From the NCBI GenBank assembly GCA_001599295.1, contig BCGN01000006.1, forward strand, positions 620,001 to 684,000: 64,000 bases of DNA. The letters are read 5' to 3'. Below are positions 46,942-58,239 of this stretch, one piece after another. Numbering within the stretch: position 1 is the stretch's first letter; each line of letters starts with the position of its first letter. The stretch comes from Sporopachydermia quercuum. Its lineage: Eukaryota; Ascomycota; Sporopachydermiomycetes; Sporopachydermiales; Sporopachydermiaceae. Under the pieces are notes generated by a model. That model saw nothing but the letters and a program-made list of their open reading frames with translations. It made no database searches and was not told the origin of the DNA. The translations under genes were made by a program, and so were the position numbers.

Positions 46942-48159
46942 ATGATTGATCAGGATAGAACTAAAGCTTCGGGAGCTGATGTGGGTATTAACCTTGGTGC
47001 TCTCAATATAAGGACGAAATCATCGATTGGATCACCTAAAAACATCAACACTTTCCACAAGCAAAAAGTCCATGAGCGATCTGCAAACTCCGTATCAGGG
47101 AAACTGAAACCTAAATCAAACAATCATAGTAAATTAGGAGTTCTTTTCCTTGGCGAACAAATACAAATTACAAGCTTACTACTATTAGGTCTAATAATAT
47201 TAGACAAGCTTGAACTATTCCCTGAAACGGTTGATAAGTTAAGCCGTTTGCAATATTATGATAAAGAAACTGGTTTATATTTCATAGGAAAGAAGGACCT
47301 CTATTTTGTTGGTACTTGGGTCCTCCGATTGATATTAATTCGAGCAATATGCATGAAATATGTGTTGATACCTTTATCAAGATGGCAAAAGATCAAATCA
47401 ACAAAATCGATCATCAGATTTGCAGAACAGGGATGGTATCTTGTTTACTATGTTATATCATTTTTATCGGGAATGTATTTGTTTATCAATTCCTCGTATT
47501 GGAATAATTTAGATGCATTGTGGCTTGGATGGCCACATTTCCGGTTAACAAAAGAGTTCAAACTGTATTATTTGATTGAAATGAGCATTTGGTTCCAACA
47601 GTTATTTGTTTTAAATATTGAAGAGAGAAGGAAAGATTATTATCAAATGTTTACTCATCATATTGTGACTTGTTCATTATTGATTGGATCGTACTTCTAC
47701 TATTTTTTCCGAATAGGTCATTTAATCCTTGTTATTATGGACTTAGTTGATACTATGCTATCATCTGCTAAAATGCTTAAATACTGTCGCTTTCAAAAAG
47801 CATGTGATACCATGTTTGGTGTGTTTTTTGTTTCTTGGATTGTTCTTCGTCATGGTTGCTATAATTATTTGTTATGGTCAGCAGTATCAGATGCCGATAG
47901 ATTAATGAATAGTAGATGTGAAAATCTGAACTCGACAATTTATGAATCGACACTACAAACGTTTGATTTTATCAAATTGGAAAAACAACCAGTTGTTTCT
48001 TGTTATACAGAAACTACACTTCACATATTCTATTGGTTGCTTGGATTATTACAATTGCTTATGATTGTATGGATGGTGATGATTCTGAGAGTTGCTTTGA
48101 AAGTAGTTACCGGCAATGGAGCTGAAGATGTTAGAAGCGATGAAGAAGATTCGGATTAA
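46942..48159 (+). CDS. LAG1: Ceramide synthase catalytic subunit, Lag1/Lac1 type
   Basis: ER membrane acyl-CoA-dependent N-acyltransferase joining sphingoid base and very-long-chain fatty acid. 405 aa, as in S. cerevisiae Lag1 (411). The first ~60 residues are polar and basic; about six to eight membrane spans follow. The TLC domain covers about residues 135-385, with the family signature including the paired His of the active site (YYQMFTHHIVT), then LVIMDLVDTMLSSAKMLKY. The C-terminus is acidic (RSDEEDSD), which in S. cerevisiae is the kind of CK2 site found in this family. Whether it corresponds to LAG1 or LAC1 of other yeasts cannot be settled here. Confidence 0.9.
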   Translation: MIDQDRTKASGADVGINLGALNIRTKSSIGSPKNINTFHKQKVHERSANSVSGKLKPKSNNHSKLGVLFLGEQIQITSLLLLGLIILDKLELFPETVDKLSRLQYYDKETGLYFIGKKDLYFVGTWVLRLILIRAICMKYVLIPLSRWQKIKSTKSIIRFAEQGWYLVYYVISFLSGMYLFINSSYWNNLDALWLGWPHFRLTKEFKLYYLIEMSIWFQQLFVLNIEERRKDYYQMFTHHIVTCSLLIGSYFYYFFRIGHLILVIMDLVDTMLSSAKMLKYCRFQKACDTMFGVFFVSWIVLRHGCYNYLLWSAVSDADRLMNSRCENLNSTIYESTLQTFDFIKLEKQPVVSCYTETTLHIFYWLLGLLQLLMIVWMVMILRVALKVVTGNGAEDVRSDEEDSD

Positions 48160-48409
48160 ATTGATAATAAAAAGATCTTTTTTTCTTTCTTTGTTTACTT
48201 TGTTCATCTTTAGTTTTCTAATCATAACATTATTTTTCCTTTCTCGTTTAATTCTCATGTTACTAGTTACTCTCGTTAGTGTGAAGCATTAGCATAAGGT
48301 CATGGTTGATCATGAAGTATACCAAACACATAATAGTATATCTATCTAATAATAATAAAAAAAGATATCTTCTATTAAGAATAACAGTTTACTAATTATT
48401 GTATGGCTT

Positions 48410-49111
48410 TCAGTTGAAACTATCTTGTAAAAGTCTTAATGTTAAGTTCTTAGGTAGACCTACAACAGAGCTATAATCGCCGAATACTCTTTTCATAAGC
48501 AGTCCGCCAATCGATTGGATTTTATAACCTCCAGCAACAAACCAACCTTCTTGGGTATTCACATATTGTTGAAGTTGATCGTCCGTCCAGTTATCCATTT
48601 CCACGATTGTCTTCTCAACAGCTTTTGATACTTTTTCGATAGTCCCCTGCTCATTTGACTTTATCACTACTACTGCTGTCATTACTATATGTCTACTGAC
48701 AGAATCAGAGTCACCATTAGTAACTACAGCTGAATCAAAAGTTGATTGCTTGATCCTACTTTTATAGATATCTTTCAACATATTAAACTGTTCATTTGGT
48801 CCTCCTGGTTTCTCAAATATTCTCTCCTTACCATCTATTATTCCTACTACCACTGTGTCTGATGATACTATAAGGGTCTTCCTACCATTGTTTCCATATC
48901 TTTTGCTTACCTCTAGAGCTTTCTGATAGGCAGTCTGTAGAACATAAGTATCAGCTTTTTGTTCCTTTGAAAGGTTTTCCTCAAACAACGATGGGAATAT
49001 CGTTGGCTGAATACCCATTTCCTCTAGTATAGCTTTTCGTCTAGGTGACTGAGAAGCAAGTAGAATGTCATACTGAGTTATCTGAGGGATGAATGACTCA
49101 ATGAGAGACAT
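48410..49111 (-). CDS. Maf-family nucleoside triphosphate pyrophosphatase (YOR111W type)
   Basis: House-cleaning enzyme that hydrolyses non-canonical or modified nucleoside triphosphates to monophosphates. 233 aa. The N-terminal signature LLASQSPRRKAILEEMG and the catalytic SSDTVVVG are clear, followed by EKPGG (the loop that takes EKP in this family) and GGYKIQSIGGLLMKRVFGDYSSVVGLP at the C-terminus, where S. cerevisiae YOR111W and bacterial Maf share GxYxIQGxGxxLI. Cytosolic, with no targeting signal seen. ATG at 49111 immediately precedes the conserved region. Confidence 0.9.
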   Translation of the reverse strand: MSLIESFIPQITQYDILLASQSPRRKAILEEMGIQPTIFPSLFEENLSKEQKADTYVLQTAYQKALEVSKRYGNNGRKTLIVSSDTVVVGIIDGKERIFEKPGGPNEQFNMLKDIYKSRIKQSTFDSAVVTNGDSDSVSRHIVMTAVVVIKSNEQGTIEKVSKAVEKTIVEMDNWTDDQLQQYVNTQEGWFVAGGYKIQSIGGLLMKRVFGDYSSVVGLPKNLTLRLLQDSFN

Positions 49112-50665
49112 TTCGAAGAGATTATCGCAGAAATTGCTGTACAGAGATATACGTTGATAGTTGCATATAATAGAATTATATTAAGAAATATTGCTGAGTT
49201 ATTTAGTTGGTTGATATGTTATCTGAAAAGGTATCAATTGATCTGCGTAATAGCTTCTGATACTTATACTGATTCGTACCAAATGACTTCTTAGGTACTA
49301 TCACATCAAGTCAATGTCAACATCTGCAAACATGGTATAATGTCAGTATGAGCAATATCACAATTTCCTCTAATATTCCATTGTCTTTAAACTATATCTT
49401 CCTCTAGAAAGACAATCATAGAGAATATATTTTTATTTCAAGCAGGCAAAAGCTGGTTAATATACTTGATTACCACACGAACATGCATGGTCATGCATTC
49501 GTCTCAAAGTCCAAACTTAATTTTAACTACATCGAGTATTATATGATCTGACCACACTTGTATCATGTTTACTACGCTGTTTCTTTAGATGCTAAAATCA
49601 TGTTTTTTATTATATTCATATTTAATTAATAAAGGTGGGGAACATTTTGATTTATATATATCTGGACGATTATACCAATAAAATAAAGTTTATAAATTAT
49701 GCATATATATTAACTTTAATAATTTGGACATTACTTTGCATAACATTGCATGAACTTGGACACTTTCTTCAGTACATAACATGCGTGGACAAGTTCTCGT
49801 TCTAATCGTCTATTTATATCGAAGAGGATAATCAGCAATAGTCTTATCCAATACTTGAATGAATATTGTGTTGACCCTATCGTGACTTACATGTTTACTG
49901 AGTATTTAATGAAGGATTTGATGATTAAAAACCAAAGTGGGATTCTGGGGGAATGTTAATATGGGGTTTTAGTGCTTTTACGGTAACTTGTGATTTATCA
50001 CGAGAGAGATAATATCATTTCATAAACCTGTCTGTTATCCATATCAATTGACCAATTTGATCTCATCAACTGTCTTGCTATTGCTATAGTTCTATGATAA
50101 ATTGATCAATTAAATGTATACAAATATAAAAGATCCGCTGAACTCTCGTGCTTTATTATCATGATGCTTATAATCTAATAGAACATTTGATTTATCATCA
50201 TAGGTTCATACTTCTTTCACTGAATTGAATACCCATTCAGCTCAGGTGACCTTATCATTGGTAGGTTATCAACTTTGGAACTGATATTTACAATGTCTAC
50301 TCATTTTTGTCCACAAGAAAATACTCCTGGCACTCATTGTACTACAATATCAATAAGTTCGTGGATTCATGTTATTAGTTTATTAGTTAGATCTATCTTA
50401 TTATCCAATAAATTGTTATAAAGCTCAGTCGATGGTAAAAAGTAGATAAACACTACTCATCTGGCTGATCTGATGATATCAAGTAATTCAAATTGGTTGC
50501 CATTATAGTCATTTGGTAGTTAAATAATTAATACCTTGTTGATCATATTAGATGAGAACCCAACTTGACTTGAATTGATTAGATGAGTGTAATTAATATG
50601 TATAGTGTATGATAATTTGTTGTGTAATATTGTGTTGTGTTGCGTTATGTTATGTTACAGCTATA
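49112..50665. other. 1.55 kb intergenic region between the Maf gene and CYB5
   Basis: Promoter of the Maf gene and 3' flank of CYB5. No other gene is supported. A GT/TA-rich run lies near 50616-50657. Confidence 0.5.
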
Positions 50666-51453
50666 TCAAAAGAACAAATAAGCGAAAAGGCCAACGACGC
50701 CAGCAGCAATCAAATACAAGACAAAGCTGATGAAAAGAATAGTTGTTAGTATTTAACTTCAATAGCCTGTGAGGTAATTACTATTCAAATTAAGTGACAA
50801 CTTACTAGTTCTTGCTTTCTCCTTCAATCACATCAACACCAGTAGCAGCAGCCTTAGAAGATTCGGTGGGCTGTTGATAAAAAACTGTTAGTAACAATTA
50901 TGTAATAAATGATACTTTCGATAACAATAATAAACAGTATTTGTAAGAGTAATTGTTGATAGATTGTTAACAAAGCTTTACCATGAATATTAAATACTTA
51001 CTTTAGAATCAGGAACAACACCAATAAGTAATGGTTCTAACATTTCTCTGGCATCTTCAGAATGTCCAATATCCTAATAATTTGTTAGTAGTTTGGTAGG
51101 AAACTTCTAATATCAACAATTGCTTCGTTCTCCAGAAACTCTTGTCCTCTTCATTTGTTCTGTGCTGCAAAACTTACTTCAAAAGCATCAGTAGCATCAA
51201 CTCCACCGCAGTCAATCATAACCTCTTCTCCACCACTGTCAAGCAAATAAGTTAATAAATAATCACCATTTGACCATTAAAACCTAAATAAAAATATCAA
51301 CTTCTCTGTCATTTTTCAATCGTCATTCACATACGGATGTTCATCAAGGAAGGATGTGGTGTCGTACACTTTTCCATTAATCACCATCCACAAGTCATCC
51401 CTGGTGTTATGCTGGGAAACTTCTTCAAATGTAAAGATTTTTTCTTCGGCCAT
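50666..51453 (-). CDS. CYB5: Cytochrome b5, tail-anchored, five exons
   Basis: ER heme protein that donates electrons to lipid desaturases and hydroxylases and to some P450s. Exons 51453..51335, 51235..51178, 51073..51002, 50870..50806 and 50726..50666 give 124 aa (S. cerevisiae 120). The heme domain includes [13 protein letters not shown] and the first heme His in FLDEHPGGEEV; the second lies in [14 protein letters not shown] short polar linker leads to a C-terminal anchor ([19 protein letters not shown]). Intron 4 begins inside a Tyr codon so that unspliced RNA reads AAC TAG, stopping just before the anchor. A 5' UTR intron (51767..51468, CTAAC branch) is also likely. All exons are too short for a simple ORF search. 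In S. cerevisiae this gene adjoins NOP15. Confidence 0.94.
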
Positions 51454-51467
51454 TTTGAAATTGAGAT

Positions 51468-51767
51468 CTATTTACAATGTGTTAGTTTCTTTCAAATGCA
51501 AGCAGTTGGTGCCAATGACAAGATACTATCATACGATTATATCAGTATGCTACTCATAAAACGCGAATAGTACCATGGGAAGTGTAAAAAGATTCAATAA
51601 ATATCATTCGATGACGGTTTTAATATACAAGATGGCAACACATAAACCTATTACTGTTTTCTTCTTTTCTCTTCAGCATAGAATCAATCAGTCGTCAGCT
51701 AACCTGGCCAATCAGCTACCTAACATTCATTCACCTTATGCATTCCTCTTCCACTATACTTACTTAC
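51468..51767 (-). other. Probable 5' UTR intron of CYB5
   Basis: A GTAAGT donor at 51767 and an AACTAAC branch with TAG acceptor at 51468 frame a 300-nt interval ending 14 bases before the CYB5 ATG. No ATG lies in the roughly 120 bases just upstream of the donor, consistent with an untranslated first exon. Inferred from splice motifs only. Confidence 0.5.
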
Positions 51768-54302
51768 CGTATGATACAAACTAGCAATCAACTAAACAAC
51801 TGACGAGCAGAAAATTTCCTAGTAGACCTAACCCACAATTGAATAAAGAAATGATAAGTTCTATGAATTCAAATCAATACTTCTATTGCATTAAGATCAG
51901 CCAGTTTTCTCAATTTTATAATTAAAAGACAACATCTACCCTATCAGTGAAAATAAAAAGTTAACTTGTGTATCAATCAAGTTTGATCGGATGTCGAATA
52001 TTTCACTGTCCGGAAGGAATGGGAAAAAGTTTACTTAATTGGGAAAGGAAAGTGGAGTCGGACAAAAAGTCCCAGGACCAGAAGGGTAGTGATATTGGGC
52101 AGATAGAGATACAGAGGAATGTGATGGCTATGGTTGGTTATATGACAACGATTAAGATATTTGAGGGAAAAAATAGTGCATGCATTGTAGAGTATTGGAT
52201 TAATTGGACGTTCATTGTTTTTGAAAAACCACAATGAAAAGCCAATGTTGTATGAAGATTGATATTTCTTAGTTCAGTACAATTGGATTGACATTGATCC
52301 GATAAGACAGAGGACACTTGTAATAGTAATATCTGGTCTCCAAGTTCAACGATTTATTACTTACAAAACTATCTAGGCTAGGGTTCGAAGTAAGTGTCCA
52401 ATTGTTCCGATTGTTAAGTTCTTGAGCTTAATTTGGTATAGCCTTCAAGATTTAAAACGTAGGAAATGTGGGTTTACCTACATCGGTAGTTGATATGAGA
52501 CCAGGAATGATTTTGTTTCGCATACAATAGCTTTCGCAATCTTTTTACAGTTTGTTTTATTTAATTTTGATTTATTTCTTGAGTGAGAATTAAAGGAATA
52601 CTTGACTTCCACAGCAGCGATTTAATAGAGCGCAGCTAATGTGAACATGGAAAGAAGAATATTGATTGAAAGAGAACTTTGCTATTGTCGGATATTAGGT
52701 ATTTGAATCATATCCTCTATCTTTTCTCTCTGTACCCTTCATCAACGGCTGCGCTGGTCAATTGTCCGAAGCATTTCGTTTCATAGATTAGCCTTATATA
52801 AAATCTCATTTAGTTAAGCAACACTCCTCATGTATATTTAATCATAATTGTATATAAATACACTTTGTCCTCTTTCACTAATCACCAACAGGTGTGCGCT
52901 TTGCTTGATAATATTCACGATCTACAGATTCTCCCTCGTAGAACATTACTTGCTTCTCAGCCAATGAAACAGGTCGGGAAATTGCTTATGGAATAGCTTT
53001 GTCCGTCAAATGTTTGATTAATATTACTTATTTGGGCAAGATAGGACATAGAAAAAGGACCCCATCCTAGTCTAGGAAAGTAAAACAAACATTCTTAAAA
53101 TGAGTAATGATTATCCCAAAAATGAAGGTGGGGGGAAAAGACCTACGTTTTATTTGCTGTTGAGATTGTAAGATGAAGGATTATTCTCTTGTGCGAGCCC
53201 GATTTCAATAGTGCAATTGCTGATATCTCCTACTCTTAATGGTTTATCATCAGTTATCTTACATATACCTCTCGCTGTATGGACAGCAATACTTTCGGAC
53301 AGAGACGGTTTATCAGAACTGCTATCAAAAATTACTAAACATAGAAATTGAATACATTGTAAAAGATGAAGTTTCTTTATCTACAGCTACAATTTTTCTC
53401 CCCCATTTTCCATCATTTCTTTTCCCTGTTCCTGAAAACTGATAAAGCCATGTTCAACTGTTGATATTTGCTTTTCCCTTTTATGGGCAAAATATCCCCC
53501 GTATGGACAGTGTACACAACCGAATTAATCATTTATAACCGGACAGTAGTTTGATGGAAGTTTGAAGCAGTTTGTTCGTGAAACAGTTTCAAACTATACT
53601 ACCACTTTTCTCAAGAAGTGGAGAAGTATATTCTGTTATGCATAAATAATATTGACAATTTGATACTAGTGTACTCAAACTCTTTATTATTTTGAGATTC
53701 TGACTTCAACAAACACAGTTCAATAGTTGTAAGTCTTTCTCTCTGGACAAGAAAATAAAGTTCTTTTTATGCATAAACCTGCATCATCAATTAAACTTTA
53801 CCTATTATTTGATCATATAATCGCTTGCTAAGTTTTGCTTATCTCCATCTTTGTTTCCTAAGCGAAGTGAGAATCTGTTAAGAGCAATGTTATTGATTCC
53901 TATCGTAATACAAATGTTACTGTTTGGAACTTACCAAGTTTCATATTAGGATTCAATATTAAAAATGTCAGAAACCGGTTGATTTTTTGGTGGCAGCGCA
54001 TTCTGGCTGTATTATGATCTGCTGGGAGGATAAAAAGAGTCAAAGGCGAATTACAGTGAGCACTACCAAAACCAGTATATGGATATTAAATCAGATGGAA
54101 TGAAGCTTTTGCTTGAAAAAGACTATTATTGAAAGCTCAAATTGATATTTTGACTAGCCAATTGCAGTCGGAAACTCTGGTGTAAACGCTTTAAATCCTA
54201 TAAATGCTACAATGTCCAAACTATGACTGTCTGACCGATTAAATTATATCCTATGGTACATCATATTCAACTCTGAGCAATTCCCACGTCGTACTAATCT
54301 AA
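51768..54302. other. 2.5 kb intergenic region between CYB5 and the arylsulfatase gene
   Basis: No supported gene; the frames at 51968-52237 (GTG start) and 53239-53442 have no recognisable features. The whole interval, together with the arylsulfatase, separates two genes that are neighbours in S. cerevisiae. Confidence 0.5.
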
Positions 54303-55973
54303 TTATTTATATACAATCCTTGGATCATAAAACTCTGCTAAATTATTGTAAAACACATCTTGACATTCGACCAAGCCTGTTTCAGAAACATATTCACTCC
54401 AATGTCCAACAAGATTCTCGAGGACTTCTGGCTCCTTCTCAGCAAGATCAGTAGTCTCACCAGGGTCTTCCTTCAAATTGAATAACTGCCATTTGTTAGG
54501 TCCCAATGGTTCAGGAATGAACAAAGCCTTGTATTTACCCTTTCTCAGTGCTTGTTGAGCAAATAATTCCCAANCAACAATTGTTTCATCTCCATAGATA
54601 GTAACTGAATTACCTCTTAAATAAGGAACCCAAGATTTACCTCTCACTTTAGCAACTTCTCTTCCTCTGAATTGGGTACCAGGGTGATCAACACCAGCAA
54701 GTTCTAATACTGTAGGTAAAATATCCATAACAGTGTTGAACTCCGAACTAATGGAACCCTTTCCAAAGACATCATTCAGACCTGGATATCGAAGAATCAA
54801 AGGGCATCTAATTCCACCTTCTGAAGCCCAAAGTTTATACATGAAAGAAGGGGCAGTTGCAGCTTGCGCCCATTGATCTGAATAGTGTACAAATGAATCC
54901 TTGTTTCCAATATTCTCAAACCTATTATTATAATGTTTCATTACGTTGCCAAATGCCTTATCGTGTAAGGGTAAGGCTTCCAACATCATACCTTCAGCTC
55001 CATTGTCCGACATGAATACAATAAAAGTATTATCTAGTTCATTTAACTGTTCAAGTTTCTTGATGACTCTGCCAATATTAGTATCAAGGACTTCGATCAT
55101 TGCAGCATAAACTTCCATGATTCTGCTCTCTGTTTTTCTCTCATCTTCACTCAACTCAGTCCATGGCTTTCTGCCTTGACTAATAACTTCGTGAGGAACA
55201 ACTCCTTCAGGAACAATGCCTAATTTAACAGCATTGGCAAGTCTTTTTTGTCTTAATTCACCAGGACCATCGTCATAGACACCCTTGTACTTCTCAATGA
55301 TTTCCCGTGGTGCTTGATACGGCCAATGAGGCGCAGTGTAAGTGAGAGCACCAAAAAATGGTCTATTGTTTCTCTTTTCATGATCAATAAATTCTATAGC
55401 CTTGTCGGTGAAGTAATCTGTTGTATAGTAATCATCTGGTAGATCTTCGGGATCAAACTTTTCACCATCGGATTCGAACAAAGGGGGTAAAAAGTTTAAG
55501 TATTCACCATTTTCTTGTCTGGGAAAATACTTATAGTGATTTCCAGCCCCAGGAAGTAAACTGAACGTTTTCTCAAATCCTCTTTTAGATGGCCAGAAAG
55601 GTGGCAATAAGCCTAAATGCCATTTACCAGACAAGAAAGTATAGTAACCATTATCGTTTAAGATTTCTGGTAAAGCAGCGACTCTGAAGTTCAAGTATCC
55701 TTCATAACCAGGTTTACCATCGAAAAAGTCTTGAACGAATCCTCTAGCTTCGTTCATTTGGCCAACTCCTGCAATATGGTTATCAGTACCTGAGAAAAGC
55801 ATTGATCTTGTTGGAGAGCAAGCAGAGGCAGTGTGGAAATCGGTGAACCTGATACCATGTTTTGCTAGTTTTTCGATATTCGGGGTATTGATTTCACCGC
55901 CAAAAGCGCTGGTATCAGTGAATCCCAAATCATCCACAACGATAATAAGGAAGTTTGGTTGCTGTTTAGTCAT
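54303..55973 (-). CDS. Bacterial-type arylsulfatase, Cys-type, cytosolic
   Basis: Sulfate-ester hydrolase of the alkaline phosphatase superfamily, likely to free sulfate from organic sulfate esters. I use the ATG at 55973 (556 aa); the frame is open upstream only from a TTG. It follows Pseudomonas aeruginosa arylsulfatase AtsA along nearly its whole length: PNFLIIVVDDLGFTDTSAFGGE with metal-binding D14/D15, FHTASACSPTRSM with C52 as the residue to be oxidised to formylglycine and R56, GKWHLGL, APHWPYQAPREI, FMSDNGAEG and KLWASEGGIRCP. All catalytic positions I can recall are kept. No signal peptide is present, so it should be cytosolic. It sits between CYB5 and NOP15, which are adjacent in S. 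cerevisiae. One N falls in a codon in the C-terminal third. Confidence 0.93.
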   Translation of the reverse strand: MTKQQPNFLIIVVDDLGFTDTSAFGGEINTPNIEKLAKHGIRFTDFHTASACSPTRSMLFSGTDNHIAGVGQMNEARGFVQDFFDGKPGYEGYLNFRVAALPEILNDNGYYTFLSGKWHLGLLPPFWPSKRGFEKTFSLLPGAGNHYKYFPRQENGEYLNFLPPLFESDGEKFDPEDLPDDYYTTDYFTDKAIEFIDHEKRNNRPFFGALTYTAPHWPYQAPREIIEKYKGVYDDGPGELRQKRLANAVKLGIVPEGVVPHEVISQGRKPWTELSEDERKTESRIMEVYAAMIEVLDTNIGRVIKKLEQLNELDNTFIVFMSDNGAEGMMLEALPLHDKAFGNVMKHYNNRFENIGNKDSFVHYSDQWAQAATAPSFMYKLWASEGGIRCPLILRYPGLNDVFGKGSISSEFNTVMDILPTVLELAGVDHPGTQFRGREVAKVRGKSWVPYLRGNSVTIYGDETIVXWELFAQQALRKGKYKALFIPEPLGPNKWQLFNLKEDPGETTDLAEKEPEVLENLVGHWSEYVSETGLVECQDVFYNNLAEFYDPRIVYK

Positions 55974-56817
55974 CGTAAACAAGTTGCTTCACGAAATAAT
56001 CAACGAAAAATTAATCTACTAAGATACANTCCTGAGAAGAGTAGAATCAGTGTATCAAACAAAAATCAATCATCTCAACTGATCCAGCTCATGTAGAGGA
56101 ATCAACCATCTCTACAGTGGCAGCATGGTATCCATAAATATACAATCAACCAAAGAGAGCATCCATTACCGACAACTCCTACGTAGATGAAAATGTGTTC
56201 AGCATTGAACACTTCGTTATTCAAATCGCCGAAATAAAACAAACAATTAAGAACAATTTAGGAAAATGGTGTTGATACAAGCAAATTCACGTGATAATTT
56301 CTGGTTTAAAAGGGATAAGGGTCAATATTATTATAGACTGTGTAGCGAAGATCTCCACTGTCGGATTTTCGGTATTATGAAGCATGTCACATCTTCCATC
56401 AATGAACTCTAGTATTAACCTAGACAAATGTAATGTGTGGCTTTTATTACACATATTACTTATAGCATTAGAAACTGTTAGTATACCTATTATCCTTTCG
56501 TTTGTATATGTATATATGTATGTATTTAGATAGATTCTCAAGGATTAGAGTTAGTTAGTGAAAATCACACTTCATATCTGCTGTTACATCTGTTATTGGA
56601 CAAAAATATTGTTATTATGGGAAACTAAAAAAGTGTAAGAAATAAGAAGAATGAGAGGTGATAGATGAAGAGAGGGATCTCTCGTTTAATAGTAATCACT
56701 GTTGAAAAAAAGACTTTGCTAATAGATTCTACAGCATATTTACTGGGTTCTATGTGATACTAAGTAAAATGCAGTTTCATAAGATTGAAGATACAGTTAT
56801 TGAATAATACATAGAAA
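55974..56817. other. Intergenic region between NOP15 and the arylsulfatase gene
   Basis: Holds the sulfatase promoter and the NOP15 3' flank. A frame at 56287-56541 on the minus strand has no recognisable features. Confidence 0.5.
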
Positions 56818-57756
56818 TCAAGTCATCAGAGATTCATCTAGTTTTATACCCATTTCTAACAACTTCTCGAAACGACTCTTACGTCTATCAGCTTCTTTCC
56901 TTTTTAGAATATCAATTTTTGCCACAGATTTCTTTGAATCGTTTCTGAACTTTGAAATGGATTTCCAAGGCAAAACTTTGAATTTTTCATTAGAGCCAAT
57001 GAACATCTTCTCGATATAAACGTTGAAATCTTCTTCTGTCGATACTGTCTCAGGAGTGACCAGATTCACTTTGAGAATATGTCCAAACAATAGGTAGTTG
57101 TTCATTGTTTCCGCAGCGACTTTTGCAACTTCAGCATCTTTAAATTCTATGAAAGCGTAATGTTTTGGCTTACCAGTTTTCTTATTACGTGAGAGTCGAA
57201 GTCTTGCTATTTCACCAAATTGTCCAAAATAGCTTTTCATCTATGAGTATTTGTTAGTATGAGTCGATCAAACAAATATAATTTTCAGCGATCATCATTT
57301 CAATATTATACCTACTTCTTTTTCATAGAATCCATGAGGTATCCTGCCTATATAAATAACACCACGCTTATCTGATTTAGCATTTGGTTTTTTTATTTGA
57401 CCTTTCAACTTCTTCATTTCTCGTTCATACTCTTCGGCATTGATACCGCTGATCTCCTCTTCCTCTTCCTCTTCTCCATCTTCTTCTTGATCGTCATTTA
57501 ATTCTTCTTCTTCTTCTTCTTCTTCTTCTTTCTCTTCTTCGTCTTCTCCATTGTTATTTTCATCATTCTCGTTCTCACTTCCACTTTCGTCTTCATTTTC
57601 ACTCACTTCATCATCGGTACTCTCAAATCCTGCAAATTCCTCATCTGACACTTCAACCTGTTCGAAATCTTCTTCTTTCGCTAGTTGAGCTTTGGCTTTT
57701 GCCTTAGCCTTAGCCTTTACTTTAGCTTGAGCTTGAATACTTCCTTTAGGTGCCAT
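56818..57756 (-). CDS. NOP15: 60S ribosome biogenesis RNA-binding protein Nop15, two exons
   Basis: Nucleolar RRM protein required for ITS2 processing of pre-60S particles. Exons 57756..57316 and 57240..56818 give 287 aa (S. cerevisiae 220). The 75-nt intron cuts the RRM in phase 0 between FYEKE and MKSYFGQFGE, and the joined sequence aligns without a gap to S. cerevisiae FHEKELSKYFAQFGD. Its donor is the unusual GTAGGT, with TACTAAC as branch site. The RRM has RNP2 GVIYIGRIP and RNP1 KHYAFIEF. The N-terminus is an Ala/Lys-rich stretch followed by a long Glu/Asp run coded partly by a pure GAA repeat. CYB5 lies on the same strand, as in S. cerevisiae (YNL111C/YNL110C). Confidence 0.94.
57503..57530 (-). 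repeat. GAA trinucleotide repeat coding for poly-Glu in NOP15
   Basis: About nine uninterrupted TTC units on the + strand (GAA on the coding strand) within the acidic N-terminal part of NOP15. Such repeats commonly vary in length between strains, in steps of one Glu. Confidence 0.85.
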
Positions 57757-58169
57757 TGCAACTGTGTATCGCCTATATCTGTTTATTATCTAAACACTTC
57801 ACTATTCCCCAATACAATATCAATTGTTTCGTTTACTAATAAATCCCCTGTTTCAACTTATATAATCCTTCGACNTAAAAGAATAAATAGTTTAGCTCCC
57901 GTGCTATTATCTTACTCTAAGCTGAACATAAACTTCTTTCTCATCTACTACTCCTGCTAAATAAAATTTTTGATAGTAATATAAAGCCCTGTTCCGGGTA
58001 ATGAAACTTTACATAGTCTAATCTCCACATAGTAGTAGTAAATAAGGAGAAGACAACTCCATCCATTGAGAAGAATCCTCCAGATGAAAAGACGAAAGCC
58101 TATGAAAAAAATATTTCATAGGGGAAAACGTAAAAATACAAGCGCAAAAGAATTAATTTCAAAAAAGAT
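57757..58169. other. Intergenic region, NOP15 to tRNA-Gly
   Basis: NOP15 promoter side. A near match to the RRPE element (TCAAAAATTT on the minus strand, near 57963-57972) lies about 210 bp upstream of the NOP15 ATG; one base differs from consensus. Confidence 0.4.
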
Positions 58170-58239
58170 GCGTCAGCCCGGAGTCGAACCGGGGGCTCTT
58201 CGATGGCAACGAAGAATTTTACCGCTAAACCACTAACGC
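58170..58239 (-). tRNA. tRNA-Gly(GCC)
   Basis: The minus strand folds as a tRNA: acceptor stem GCGTTAG/CTGACGC (one G-U pair), D arm with GTGGTTTAGCGGT, anticodon arm CTTCG-TTGCCAT-CGAAG with anticodon GCC, and T arm CCGGTTCGACTCCGG. It differs only modestly from yeast tRNA-Gly(GCC). No intron and no encoded CCA. Confidence 0.96.

Noticed and set aside
52388-52400. GGGTTCGAAG, resembling a tRNA B box
   Set aside because: Surrounding sequence does not fold into a tRNA; no A box or acceptor stem.
55974-55982. Upstream start of the arylsulfatase
   Set aside because: The codon is TTG; the ATG at 55973 aligns with the bacterial N-terminus.
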